Shown one piece after another: positions 12,601-22,913 of a stretch of DNA of 64,000 bases (positions are counted from its first letter, which is position 1; each line of letters begins with the position of its first letter). The notes under the pieces are model-generated. The model saw nothing but the letters and a program-made list of their open reading frames with translations. It did not search any database and was not told the DNA's origin. Both the position numbers and the translations under genes were made by a program. The stretch is from Epinephelus fuscoguttatus (Eukaryota; Chordata; Actinopteri; Perciformes; Serranidae), in assembly GCF_011397635.1 (NCBI RefSeq), contig NC_064760.1:24935356-24999355 (forward strand). The letters are read 5' to 3'.

Positions 12601-15569
12601 CAGCTTGACTGTTAGTATTTGTCATTTGGCTGACTTTAGTTTCGTCTTTGTCTATGAAATGTCAAATCCACACCAGGGTAAATATCATTGCCAACTCCCA
12701 CTCCATATTTTAGTATTGACTGACAATCACAGCAACAGACAAGTCTGTGTCCTCAGCCACCGATGCGGAGCTTACTGAGCCACTTTTTTGTTTTAAGCAG
12801 ATAAGAGTTATAATCACAAGATCAATACCAGAGCTCATTGGCATTTTGCTCTGCGTGGTTTTTTTTTCGCTGCTGAAGCATTTCTTCTTTAGGTTAACAA
12901 CTGACCTCAGCTCAATTTCGGATCAGTCATTCCAAGGCAGTGCACGAATGATGCGTCTTGTGTCTTGTGTGTGTGTGTGTGTGTGTGTGTCTGCCAGCAT
13001 GGGTGTGTGTCACTAGCAAATCAATTTCTGCACCAAAAGTCAGGCTGTTCATGGGAGGAGGAAGAGGAGAGATTAACATTGGCTTCCAGGCAGTTTCATT
13101 TCATCTGTACCCAATTTCACCACACAGCCAGCCCGAGCGAATCTAACATGTGACCAAAATATGCATGTGATCGAGGCAAGTCGACAATCATGTCTCTGTA
13201 ACCGGAGTAAAGTTTCATTAATAATCATAACCGAGCTACTCTTCTTGTGTAAGAATAATGTACTGTCAATTTGTTGTGCAAATATAGCAACTGTAGCAAC
13301 AGGAACTTATTTAACCTCAGATACAGAAAAACTCCTACTTCTTTTTTCTATTAGACCACAGTCCATGTAAAAAAAAAACTTATAATAAATTAGAGTTGAA
13401 GTTTAACTTTGACCTTTTGGATATAAAATATCATCACTGCATGATCTTATTCTATCAGACCTTTGTGTGGAATTTTGTCAAAATGAATCTATGAACTTTT
13501 GAGTTATGTGCACATTTAACCACCAAATTCTAATCATTTCATCCTTAGGTCACAGTGGATGTTCGTTCCAAATTGGAGGACATTTCCTTATGGCCTTCTT
13601 GAGATATTGCATTCTCGAGAATGAGACAGACGCAAAGTCACAGCAACCACTAAATTCTAATCATTTATTGTACAAATGGACGTTTTTACCCAATTTGAGA
13701 AAGTTCCCTCAAGGTGTTCTTGAGATATTGCGTTTACTAGAGTAAAATGGACCTACGGTTAAAGTGACCTTGACCTTTGATGACCAAATAACAATCATTT
13801 CATCCTTAACACCAAGTGAACATTTTATGCCAAACAAAGAAATTCCCTCAAGACGTTCATGAGATACTGCGTTTACAAGAATGGGACAGACGTACAGAAA
13901 ACATAATGCCTCCAGCCATGACTGTCACTGGCGCGGAGGCATAAAAACCAGAGTCAATGTAACCAGTGTAGGTATCTACCTATAATTCTGCAAACTAGAC
14001 AATGATGGCATGTGTAGCTCCTCCTTTGTTTAAGTTATCTCTGTTTTAGTACCCAACATGCTGAAACTCTACAAATGAACTGATACTAAAAATGTCAGAG
14101 ATGGGGGATGGGACCTGAAGAGAAGAACTGTACTAACACAGCACTGATAAGACTAGAATATTTGTCTTTGAAATAATATCTGAACAAAAAGGGGATTAAA
14201 TTTAACACAAATTGCAGTATACTGTAATTGCTCTAAACTCAAGCAGTCCAATTTTCCCTGTAAGTAGAGCTCAGGCTCTTGAGCAAATGTTTTCACATTC
14301 CTACAGTAACAGCAGTTTCCTCATCCTGGTAAGTGCATAGGGGCATCCTCTGACAGAGAGAAGAAAAGAGTGATGGATGAAACAATGTCCTAGCAAAGAG
14401 ATCTCCAAGTTCTCTCGTCATTATCCTCAGCAATTGAGGCAATTTCACTTGGTAATGTAAGTACTATGACCTAGAGCAGTAAAACTTATATAGGTTACTG
14501 CAACAAGGCTGGGGCTTGTGATGATGGATATTTCGAGTTGATCTGCATTAATTGTGGGGCATGTAGTCCTGAGGCTTATCCGAGTTAAGCGGACGGATAG
14601 TGAGAGGAAAAAAATCATTCATGGCTACGAGGGTGTTCCCGCTACCTGACCTCTCCATCCACTGAGTTCGCATTAAATCAATTCCAGCCAGCTTCCTGCA
14701 CTGACAGTTGGCTCACCTCCCCTCCCTTATCACCATGGTGATTATACACCCCTGTGACTTCGTCCACCCAGACCCCACCCTAGTCCCAGATAACAGATTA
14801 TGGGCCAGATTGATTTGTAGCATCAGACAGAATTCCCCCTGGTCATTCAACCATTTTTTTCTCTTCTACTTGCCCTTCATCAATCTATCTATATCCAATT
14901 CTCCCTGTCAATTAGCTTCCCCAGGGCTATTCATTCTCATTTCAAGTGGCGGTTTGTTTGCCTGCAATCAAATAGATTTTATTTGCAATTTGATGTACCC
15001 AAAATAAAACAAAATAGGAGCTGCTAAACACCCTTTGCTGATGTCCTCACTCCGAAGTTGCCCAAAACAAAGTGTTTGGATTCATGCACCCAAGGTTGAC
15101 AGAATAAGGAAAGAAAGACGGAAGGTAAAAGGGAAAAACGGTTAGTACAAAACCAACCTTCACTCTACCAGTCACTTACACACTCACATTTAAGTGTATT
15201 GAAGGCCAGCTCATAAGCTAAACGTTGCATCTCTTCATCCTTGACTTCAGGTAATGAAAGTCCTCTTTCTTTGCCATAATTAACCAACCGGTGGGCTGCA
15301 GGCTTCTCCAGGTGGTTATTTTGAAAGACCACAGATGCAAGCAGGTAGACGCTGTCTGAAAAGCCCAGCTGACCTTGGCTGTTGGTCTGGAGCTCTGGAG
15401 AAACAGCTGGGATGTCACCTTGGGCTTGTTTATCTTGAGGTGCCAGGTCCTTGCTGCATGCAATCTGGGATCCAGACTTTTTTGTCTTGCACTTGGAAGA
15501 GCGGTTGGGATGACCTCCAATATTTTTATTCTTCACCATCTCCTCAGATTTGTATTTTCTCCCTGACAC
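644..15569 (-). CDS. NSUN7: NSUN7, NOL1/NOP2/Sun-family putative RNA m5C methyltransferase (3' end missing)
   Basis: Nine coding exons join in frame: 15188-15569, 8915-8973, 6018-6148, 5723-5875, 4951-5134, 3781-4018, 3015-3158, 2202-2303 and 644-779, all with AG/GT borders (about 509 codons). The protein matches vertebrate NSUN7 along its length: an N-terminal block ending AYELAFNTLKY, then VMLYDFQDRKF, then LAASLARCRIKHDLLSIE, then the Rossmann-like methyltransferase core. Two cysteine motifs of the NSUN family are present, PKCS in exon 3015-3158 and STCS in exon 644-779. Family knowledge suggests cytosine-5 methylation of RNA; the mammalian protein is linked to sperm motility and enhancer RNA. 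The glycine-rich stretch that usually follows motif IV is altered (PKCSVSAVS). The first exon is not identified: either a non-coding or short coding exon lies near 16.6-17.1 kb, or translation starts at the ATG at 15537-15539. The C-terminal region is outside the window. Confidence 0.92.
2304..3014. other. NSUN7 intron, no recognisable element
   Basis: AT-rich intronic sequence between two NSUN7 exons. I see no repeat family or conserved motif in it. Confidence 0.5.
5306..5344. repeat. imperfect CA repeat
   Basis: CACACA tracts interrupted by G and T lie in the NSUN7 intron between exons 4951-5134 and 5723-5875. A second short one lies near 5480-5510. Confidence 0.7.
6149..8914. other. large NSUN7 intron
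   Basis: Intronic DNA of 2.8 kb without a gene. It holds short CA tracts (near 6500) and polypyrimidine stretches (6590-6690 and 7550-7640). No transposon with clear ends was recognised. Confidence 0.5.
9300..9420. promoter_or_regulatory. TAAT-rich intronic stretch, candidate enhancer
   Basis: Within the 6.2-kb NSUN7 intron, about 120 bases carry a dense set of TAAT/ATTA cores, which resemble homeodomain sites, with little simple-sequence character. This is only an impression from base composition. Conservation in other fish would be needed to call it an enhancer. Confidence 0.2.
9689..10464 (+). mobile_element. non-autonomous MITE-like element, long form
   Basis: It starts with a degenerate form of a terminal sequence (AAAGGAACAGTGTGTAAGTT) and ends with the inverse type (CCCCTAAATCCTTCTCACTGG). 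The interior holds GTTTGGTTTGTCCGTTCTGGG and CCTATGTAGATAT. The same modules occur at 19424-19770 and 33419-33757. This copy carries an extra block of roughly 350 bases (about 9775-10130) that the two others lack. It lies in an NSUN7 intron. Confidence 0.7.
12287..12303. repeat. poly-G run (17 G)
   Basis: An uninterrupted run of 17 G lies on the plus strand in the NSUN7 intron. On the transcribed strand it is poly-C in the pre-mRNA. Length errors in the assembly are likely here. Confidence 0.9.
12967..12990. repeat. (GT)n microsatellite
   Basis: A pure GT run of about 12 units in the NSUN7 intron. Confidence 0.9.
13405..13945 (+). repeat. tandem array of ~130-bp units ending in GGCGCGGAGGCATAAAA
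   Basis: At least three degenerate units follow each other (near 13515, 13645 and 13779), with a probable fourth at 13405. Each has ACCAAATTCTAATCATTTCATCC, a TTCCCTCAAG module and a CTTGAGATATTGCGTT-like module. The array closes with a GC-rich tail at about 13920-13945. Tandem repeats with this tail are familiar from many fish genomes. I cannot assign a transposon class with certainty. Confidence 0.7.
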
Positions 15570-16640
15570 CTGAAAACACACCATGAAATAACTACTTACT
15601 CTGAGGACTTAAATAATGCACAAACCACTCATACATAAGATTCAAAGTTTGACACTCAAAGTCAAGGAAGCTATAAAAAAAATGATAAAAGATCTCCTGT
15701 ATTTTCCTAGCTCAAAACTAAATTTGTGACTTTGGGTATTGCAAATAAAATTGACTATTGAGTTAAATAAATCTTACTTGAGTTTATAATTTATAGTTTT
15801 ACAAATCTATGATTTTATGAATCAGTTAATCCATGTTTTAAACTGTTTTAAATGACCTTTTACAGTATATTGAATTACCTTGTCTGTTTTACATCCATTG
15901 TGTTTTTATTATTATTTTATTATTATTCATGTTTTAGCTTGTTTTACTCATTGTGATGCATTTTTATTATGCTTAAGGGTCATCACAGTATAAACTATTA
16001 TTCCCCCCCCACACACACACACACACATATACATGCATGTCTGATTACACAAACACTGACTTATACATCACATTCTCACATTTTCTGCTCCTTGCTTGTT
16101 TTTTGTTGTTTTTTTTAGGGGAGGCTTCATATAAGCCCTCTGTGTTTTGCCTCTCCCTGCATTGTACTGCATTATTCTATTTATATACTATTTAGTATAC
16201 TCAAAGTTAACATTAGCCATGGTGTAAATTTCAATTTAATGCTACTAGTAATGTTATATTTTCTACTATTTTTGCTTTGCTTGAGGTTAGCTAACAAGGT
16301 TGCAGGAAGTTAATTAACACTAATCACTTTCATTAATGTTGTGACGTAACGTTAGGTTAGCTATTAACTGAAGACTAGCTAAAATACTGTCTGTATGTAA
16401 CGTTAACTTATTTAACTTTACATACTACTGACTTAAAGGGGCACACAGTTACATTAAACTCTTGTAATATAGTTTTTAAACAAGTACAGTAACGTTAGCT
16501 AACGATAAAAATTAACTGGGTAATGTTAACGTTACATTTTCGGAGTGATTTGTTCAAGTTAACTGAAGCTAGCTTGACGTTAAATAAGCTAATGTTAACT
16601 AACCATAGCATGGGTTTAACAAAGCGAACGTTAACGTCTG
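15570..16640. other. NSUN7 upstream intron / 5' flank
   Basis: AT-rich DNA upstream of the first identified NSUN7 coding exon, with a short CA run at 16008-16027. Positions 15570-15763 have an inverted, decayed copy at 17440-17655. No coding exon was recognised here. Confidence 0.5.
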
Positions 16641-16650
16641 TTAGCAGCGT
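16340..16650. promoter_or_regulatory. AACGTT-palindrome cluster near the NSUN7 5' end
   Basis: At least five AACGTTA or TAACGTT words and several GTTAGCTAAC-type palindromes lie within about 300 bases. A related CTAACGTTAGCTAGC string lies about 50 bases upstream of the UBE2K start codon. The cluster sits just upstream of a more GC-rich stretch that I infer to be the NSUN7 promoter. Confidence 0.35.
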
Positions 16651-17090
16651 AGACCAGGGATATATTAATGTAATTCACGTTACCTTATGTTAACACTGTC
16701 TTATTTTCTCCCCCCAAAATACTGTTCTCATGTCCGGGACTCCTCATGTTTGCAGATATGTCCTTTAACGGTACCGTTACTGTTGGTGTTTAACCTTGAC
16801 TCGACGCAAACTTTTAACTGCCCATAAATTCCCCGCTATAAATCTGGCTCCGTTATGAGGCGACGGGCGTCTCCGCGGATGTTGCCTGTAACCTCTCTGC
16901 TCCTATCCTTAAGTCTTTTTATCCTGCATTTATATTTAAAAAAAGGTTTTAAATCTTTTAAGGATTTAGGTGTAGCTTACAGGGTCGGGTCTGCACTTAA
17001 AAACAAACTTTACTAAATGTCTGTCAACACTGCGGAGCACTTTGGATTAGCGTGTGTCCGTCGCCATGGCAACCACATGCTAATTTCAAG
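16640..17090 (-). promoter_or_regulatory. NSUN7: putative NSUN7 promoter / first exon region
   Basis: A CpG-containing stretch (for example GGCGACGGGCGTCTCCGCGGATG at about 16859) stands out from AT-rich surroundings, upstream of the first recognised NSUN7 coding exon. The exact start site and first exon cannot be fixed from sequence alone. Confidence 0.35.
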
Positions 17091-17439
17091 GTCCCGTTGT
17101 TCACGGATCAAGAATTAATCTCCTTAACGCTGGATGTCCTCTGTCTGTGTGCCACACTGTGGGCTTGTTAACGTTTTACAGAGCATTATGTCACACGACA
17201 GTTTATGACAGCAGCACACATAAACCTACATCAGATGCTCATAGTGTGCAGCTGCGCTTTCAAAACTAGGGTCCATGAAGGGAGTTTTGCAGGGGCGTAG
17301 GTAGCTGGGAGTTAAGGGCCCAGCACACAGGAGGCCCCTTTGCTGTCCGCTAAAACAATGGTTCCTAACCTTTTTTACTTGACATTGAGTAAATTAACAA
17401 CCCCTGACTATCACAAATAACTTATTTAATAACTCACAA

Positions 17440-17712
17440 ATTACACCTATAAATTTGACACTCATGGGTAAAGCCAAGTAAAGTCAGCTCTATTTGTAAT
17501 ACTCACACATTTCAAGTCACACATTTAGTTTTGAGCAAGGAAAATTAAGGAGATCTATCAGTTTTTTAAATAGCTTCCTTGACTTTGACTGTCAAACTTT
17601 GAATCTTGTGCATGAGTGGTTTGTGCATTATTTCAAAGTAAGTAGATATTTCATGGTGTGTTTTCCACTGTCAGAGAGAAAATACATATCTGAGAAGATG
17701 GTGAAACAACTG
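17440..17712 (+). pseudogene. inverted, decayed copy of the NSUN7 intron/exon boundary
   Basis: The reverse complement of this segment aligns over roughly 240 bases with 15516-15763, the start of NSUN7 exon 15188-15569 and its upstream intron. Shared words include ATAATGCACAAACCACTCAT, AAGATTCAAAGTTTGACA and, in the exon part, GAGAAAATACA followed by ATCTGAG and AGATGGTGAA. Similarity is high by eye, with small insertions. The splice acceptor of the source (TTTTCAG) has changed to TTTTCCA, so the copy is not expected to act as an exon. It lies between hAT-type ends, which suggests capture by a transposon, though a plain inverted duplication is the alternative. Confidence 0.75.
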
Positions 17713-17929
17713 ATAGACTGCACAATTGACCGAAATAATGAATGCAAAGCAAAAAAGGATTGAGCAAAATGAGTAAGTTGGATGAATTTTGAGCTCATTA
17801 TTTCCCGTGAATTTTGCATTAAAGATGAGTTCTCATTTAGGGACTTTTTATAGAATAATTTGTCTGTATTGTGTTTTTTTTTATTATTATTAATTTTTTT
17901 AACAGTCATATATACTTTATAGACTTCTT

Positions 17930-18640
17930 TTAAGCGCAGTTCAGACCAAAGATTCGGGAGTACTTGCAGACTTTGCAATGCGGCATTCTGCAACGTTTAA
18001 AAAACCTGCTGCATTACACCAATGCAACTGGATGAGATGGTGTATCATCTCAATGCAACAACTCTCTGTACTTCCATCCTGATGTTGAGCTTTTCAGGCT
18101 CATTTTGTAGTTGAATATAATTTGTAGCTTCTTAAAATATGAATGAGGACAGTGATAGTGAGAGTTGTATTTGTAGTAGTGATGAAACGGCGCAAGAACA
18201 TCAACAAAACCAGCATCAGATGGACTGTATTTATAATATATACATCACAAAAACATAAGTAAAAAGTGGCAATTAGTCAGTCAGCAATTAATTAGCACAT
18301 AAAGCAAGCAGTGACCCACTGTCCGACATCAGCACATGTGACGGAAACAGAGGGCTCAGCGGGGACAGAGCACCTGCCGCAGTAATTGAACTCACCGTCT
18401 GCAATCATTTTGACTTGACCAGCGGACTTCACCACAAGCGGATTGGCTGTTGAGACAGGCAACGTGCCTTACATACTAAAAATGAGCTGCTGCCGATTTG
18501 ACCAGCTGAGTTGCAGGCGACACCATCGGCCATCTTGAGTCAAGCTCAGACATCCAGTTCGCAATGCTGTCAATTTCTTTTGCAACGTTCTAAAACGATT
18601 TTGTCTCGTTGTGGCTTTAGACTGACAAATTCGGTGTTTT
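17930..18640. mobile_element. nested DNA-transposon-like segment
   Basis: The left boundary (GCGCAGTTCAGACCAAAGATTCG) and the inverse of the right boundary (GTCAGTCTAAAGCCACAACGAG) share a GTTCAGACCAAAG-type core, a form I know from fish MITEs. The interior has no long reading frame. It lies within the hAT-bounded segment. Confidence 0.4.
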
Positions 18641-19423
18641 CTTCTCCCTGATGCTTCGCCATTGTTCCATTAGCTTTTAGGTGGTTTTTAACTGCAAGAC
18701 GAGGCTCATTAGCAGAAAGTAAAGGCTCTGTGAATATAGCCTGTGTTCTTGAACAATAATCTACACCACAAAAAAATAACAAATTCATTTTGTTTCCTCC
18801 ACAGCAATCACAAAATGCAGAGATACTGTATAGGCCCACTGTATATTTTAATAACAACTTTTCCTACACCTTAAAATTAAGAAGGCCTCACAACCCCCTG
18901 TGAATTTTTGGCAACCCCTAGTGGGGGTCAGGACCCCAAGGTTGGGAACCTGTGCTTTCAACTTAACACTGCAATTATTCCATCTCAGCTACTGTATGTC
19001 TAAGCAAAACTCAAATTTACATACATTACACCAGACACATATTTTGATTGAACGCAGCATGGTTCTAATTATACTTTAACCATGCAGTCTGCACAAAAAT
19101 ATATCATCAAACTGTACTTCTGACACCTCCATATTTGCTCTCAATAACACTCATGTCATTTAATTTGGTATATTTTGAATAATGTGTCCTTTGTTTGCAG
19201 TTTTATGTATTTGAACTCAAACCTATTTCAAATGTAAAGTGAAAGGGGGAAAAAAAATCAGCAAAAAAAATCAGTGAGTGACCCCACACCTACACAATAG
19301 TAAAGTGAAAGTAGTAATATGTCACTGTTTTAATTTTTCAAAATGCTTTCAAAGCCCAATAAAAATTTCTAAATAACATTTTTACCCTTTCCTTGTAATA
19401 GAATACAGAATAATGTGCAATTT

Positions 19424-19770
19424 AAAGGTCTAATGTGTTGTATTATGTAGCGACCATTGCCTTTAATTGCAGATTGCAACCAACTGAAACTTCTCCCATG
19501 TGCCAAGCATGTAGGAAAACTACAGTGGATGACGCGAAACTGCAAAAATGTAAATGCTCTATCTAGGGCCACTGTTTGGTTTGTCCGTTCTGGGCTACTA
19601 AAACAACATGGCAAACTCTGTGAAAGAGTAGCTGCTCCATATGTAGATAAACGACTTATTCTAAGGTAATGAAAACATAACTATCTTTATTTACAGGTGA
19701 TTATATACAATCATTTTATGTTCCATTTCTGCCAAAACATCCCCCTAAATCTTACAGGCTCGACCTTAAA
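19424..19770 (+). mobile_element. MITE-like element, short form (copy 2)
   Basis: It starts AAAGGTCTAATGTG and ends CCCCTAAATCTTACAGGCTCGACCTT, an inverted-terminal pair of the family also seen at 9689 and 33419. The interior shares TTCTCCCATGTGCCAAGCATG with 33419-33757 and GTTTGGTTTGTCCGTTCTGGG with 9689-10464. It is non-coding. Confidence 0.75.
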
Positions 19771-19781
19771 GTATAAATTTT

Positions 19782-20147
19782 CAATGGTGGACAAAGTACA
19801 AGCAATACAGCAATTTAAAAATAGCCCAAGTGAAGTAACACAAGTAAAATATACATTACGTTACATGGCATTATGCAAAATGTCCCCTTATATTATTCAA
19901 TATATTATTGTATTACTATGATTGATGAAGTGTCCACAGCATGTTATTGTTGTACCTGGTTGAGATGGAGCTAATTCTACTGGGCAGTTTAAATGACTGA
20001 ATAGCCTATTTTGTATGTAAAAGCTTAATCTGCAAATATCTTGTGAATTATAAAGAAGCATTAAATAGGAATGATCATGTCAAGAGCCTCAAAATTGTGC
20101 TTAAGAACAGTAATTGAGTAAAAGTACTTAGTTCTGTTCTAACACTG
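19782..20147. mobile_element. hAT-type MITE (AAGTA-rich family)
   Basis: The left end is CAATGGTGGACAAAGTAC and the right end GTACTTAGTTCTGTTCTAACACTG. The interior is AAGTA-rich without a reading frame. It resembles the widespread fish family with CAGTGGTGGAA termini, also represented at 47313-48470. Confidence 0.5.
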
Positions 20148-20880
20148 GTTAGTCATTGGTGAATACACTGCCGAGCCTATCATCGCAGTGATTTTCCCAT
20201 TCTGTTTGCAAATCTAAAGGGTGATAACTAATGCTTCAGCACATAAAATTTTGTAAAGCACTTGGTAATTTCCCCAGCAGTCTTTCCCTCAGTGCCTGGG
20301 CTGCTATGCCTGTCCAAATTACATGGTTCACACTTCTCCTGGTCTCCCATGGTGATTACAGCCTGCTGTGGCCCCTGCGGCTCACTGAGCACTAATGGAA
20401 AGCAATGCAGTCGGCTTCCCTCGGACAGAAAATGTAAGATATTCTCACTTATATCAAAGGCATCGTGTTTCAGCATGACAATCACTTTGGAGAGGAGGAT
20501 AAAAAAAAAAAAACAGCGACTCCTCACTCCTCTGCCCATCTGATTTCTGCTCAACAGAGCCCACGCTGCAGAGACTCAACAGAACAATCAACAGGCATGC
20601 TGCCTGCTGCCCCAGCATTTTTTACACACTAACTCACTTTTATTTACAGCCTCCAGATTTAATTATGGAATTGCAGGGAATAAGATGCATAGTCTGTTGC
20701 CATAAAATAACACGGAGGACTAATAAATAACACATACACCTTTTTTTCACCTCTCAGTAGTGAAATTTAAAAACTGTGGGAATAATTCTGAGGTGCAGAT
20801 CTTGTGCTCTCATGTTGCCACATGCAGCTTCAAACAGTAATCTTTGGGGCAGCCACTACCTGAATGGTATGTGGGAAATG

Positions 20881-20896
20881 AGCGCCCTCTACTGTG
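20881..20896 (-). promoter_or_regulatory. candidate CTCF site
   Basis: On the minus strand ACAGTAGAGGGCGCT fits the vertebrate CTCF core with about one mismatch. Single motif matches of this length occur by chance, so this is a prediction only. Confidence 0.3.
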
Positions 20897-21069
20897 TGAT
20901 GGAGGGACTGTGGTGAAAACTGTGGGAGGGATAATTGCTTAAAAATTCATTTTTCTTTAGCACAATTCTGACTCTTCTGTTTATTGTATTCCCTACATAC
21001 TGCAGTAGGTCATTTTAAAAGAGGTATAGGAGTGAGAAAGGAGCAAAACCTATAGCAATACATCATACT

Positions 21070-21225
21070 TATAAATGCAACACAAGTCTTGTACAAAAAA
21101 ATACAATATTTCCATCTGAAATCAAGTGAAGTAGAAATATAAACTAAAATGTAAATACTTAAGTGAAGTACAAGTGCCTCAAAACTTAATTACAGTACTT
21201 GAATGAATGTAGTTTACAGTCCACG
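21070..21225. mobile_element. fragment of an AAGTA-rich hAT-type MITE
   Basis: The stretch GAAGTACAAGTGCCTCAAAAC followed by CAGTACTTGAATGAATGTAG matches the arm structure of the family at 47313-48470, but complete termini are not visible. Confidence 0.35.
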
Positions 21226-21960
21226 TCTGGTATCAACAATATTAGGCTTCCATTCCTTCTTTATTGTTCTTTATTCTTTTCTATTCCTTTCACCTTGCAC
21301 ACACACACATACACACAGACATTGACTTGACTTTCCAAGTTCAGGGTATGGGGTTTTTAGAAGAGGGGGGTGAGCTTGCATAATTGATGCTCCATATTAC
21401 CTTACATCCTCACTGCTCTGGCTGCGCTACAAACAAAGCTTGCTCATTAACTATTCACCGGATGATTTTGAACACAGAAATGATTCTGTGGATGCGGAGC
21501 ATGCGCTGACGCCGTGTCTCTCAGCCCCCAGGCGTCTGATTTCACAGTAGTGAATAAGACATGTGCTGTCTCCACTCATCATATTTTAACTTAAGATGCC
21601 CTCACATGTATTCAACAGTCAGATGATGAAGAGCTTGTATATCAAAGCCATGATTGATGGGGATGGTGATAAGTTGTACATTTACAACATGCTGTCAGTA
21701 GAGATGTTAAGGATTATATAATGTAGGAAGCAAAGTATCCAAAGTGCATGCAGAGTGTTTTACAAACGTAATAGCTACTAATGCCCCTTTCATTATAAGT
21801 TCTCTGCACCACTATTTTGCTTCATTATAGATGACGGCTGTAATGTTGCCATGCATAGGATACTAAATTATGTGCAGTGTGTGTAAGAAGTCATGAGTTT
21901 GAACACTGTATATGTTCAAGGATACATGCATGTGTTGTATGTCCATGGCCAAAGATAGGG

Positions 21961-22220
21961 GTAGCTGTGGCTCAGGAGGTGGAGCAGGTCGTCCACTATC
22001 AGCAGGTCGATCTCTGGCCTCTCCAGTCCACATGTTGAAATATCCTTGGACAAAATACTGAACCTCAAATTGCTCCCGATGGCTCTTCCATTGGTGTGAG
22101 TGCATTTAAGATGAGTAGCAGGTAGCACCCTGTCTGGTAGTCTAGGCCACATTAGTGAAAGTGACATGTAGTGACCTGGTAGTGACTGGTCAGAAGACTA
22201 GAAAGGTGCTATATACAGTG
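21961..22220 (+). mobile_element. tRNA-derived SINE
   Basis: The head GTAGCTGTGGCTCAGGAGGT and following GGAGCAGG look like a pol III A box. About 45 bases further GGTCGATCTCTGG is in the position of the B box. The body (AAATTGCTCCCGATGGCTC) and the end GAAAGGTGCTATATACAGT match a SINE type common in percomorph fish. It is diverged and lacks an obvious tail repeat. Confidence 0.75.
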
Positions 22221-22913
22221 AAGGCAAAGTAAAATGTGTTTGTTTTCTAATCACTGTAATATATAATGTTATTATTAAAGGTACAATTCCACCAGTTTTG
22301 AGAAGCAGCCACGGAGCAGACCAATGTACTGCTGGGGCCACCTATAAGATCAATATAAGATTAAGTGTACGCTATATTTTTACCACTTTACCCTGCCGTC
22401 AGACAGCCCTCTCTGACAGGGAGCTAAAGCCTTATGGCACCAGACTCCATTGACAAAAACAGTAACTTTAGTTTGTGTGACTTTGGTAATTCCAAAATAA
22501 CCCTTACAAACACCAAAGTCACCAATAAGTAACTGATCAAGACAGCAACAGACCAGTAACTCCTGTGTTCTGCAGGGTAAAATTACTGCTTTTGTCAAAG
22601 TAGTCTTATGACTAAAGAGAGCACAGATAACAGCTTCAGTTTCCTATCAGAAATGGCTGTCTGATGGCAAGGTAAAGCAGTAGAAATATATTACAAATAT
22701 AGTGTATACTTCAACTGACAATGATTTTTTTTTTTTAGGTACAGCCCCACCTCGAGAAAATCCAAACTATCCCTTAAATAAAGAAAAAGCTACAAAATCC
22801 ATATATCTCTCTACCTACATGTTTATAAAAAAGAATAAATAGTCCCTTTTTATTTGACTAAAAAGAGTTCATTGAGTCAAATATCTAAAAAAAAACAAAA
22901 AAAACAGCTAGTT

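Larger units (their letters stand above)
17356..18954. mobile_element. hAT-like element or hAT-bounded composite
   Basis: The left end CAATGGTTCCTAACCTTTTT and the inverted right end (read from the right, CACAGGTTCCCAACCTTGGG) match in 12 of the first 15 bases and resemble teleost hAT termini. No clear 8-bp target duplication is seen (flanks cgctaaaa and ctttcaac), so the ends may belong to two related elements. Inside lie a fragment of NSUN7 (17440-17712) and a second DNA-element-like segment (about 17930-18640). No transposase reading frame was found. Confidence 0.5.
18955..22913. other. intergenic region between NSUN7 and CHRNA9
   Basis: About 4 kb with no coding exon recognised. It holds a MITE (19424-19770), a hAT-type MITE (19782-20147), a fragment of a related element (21070-21225), a candidate CTCF site (20881-20896) and a SINE (21961-22220). 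The last bases (22740-22913) are expected to include the CHRNA9 3' untranslated region. Confidence 0.6.
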
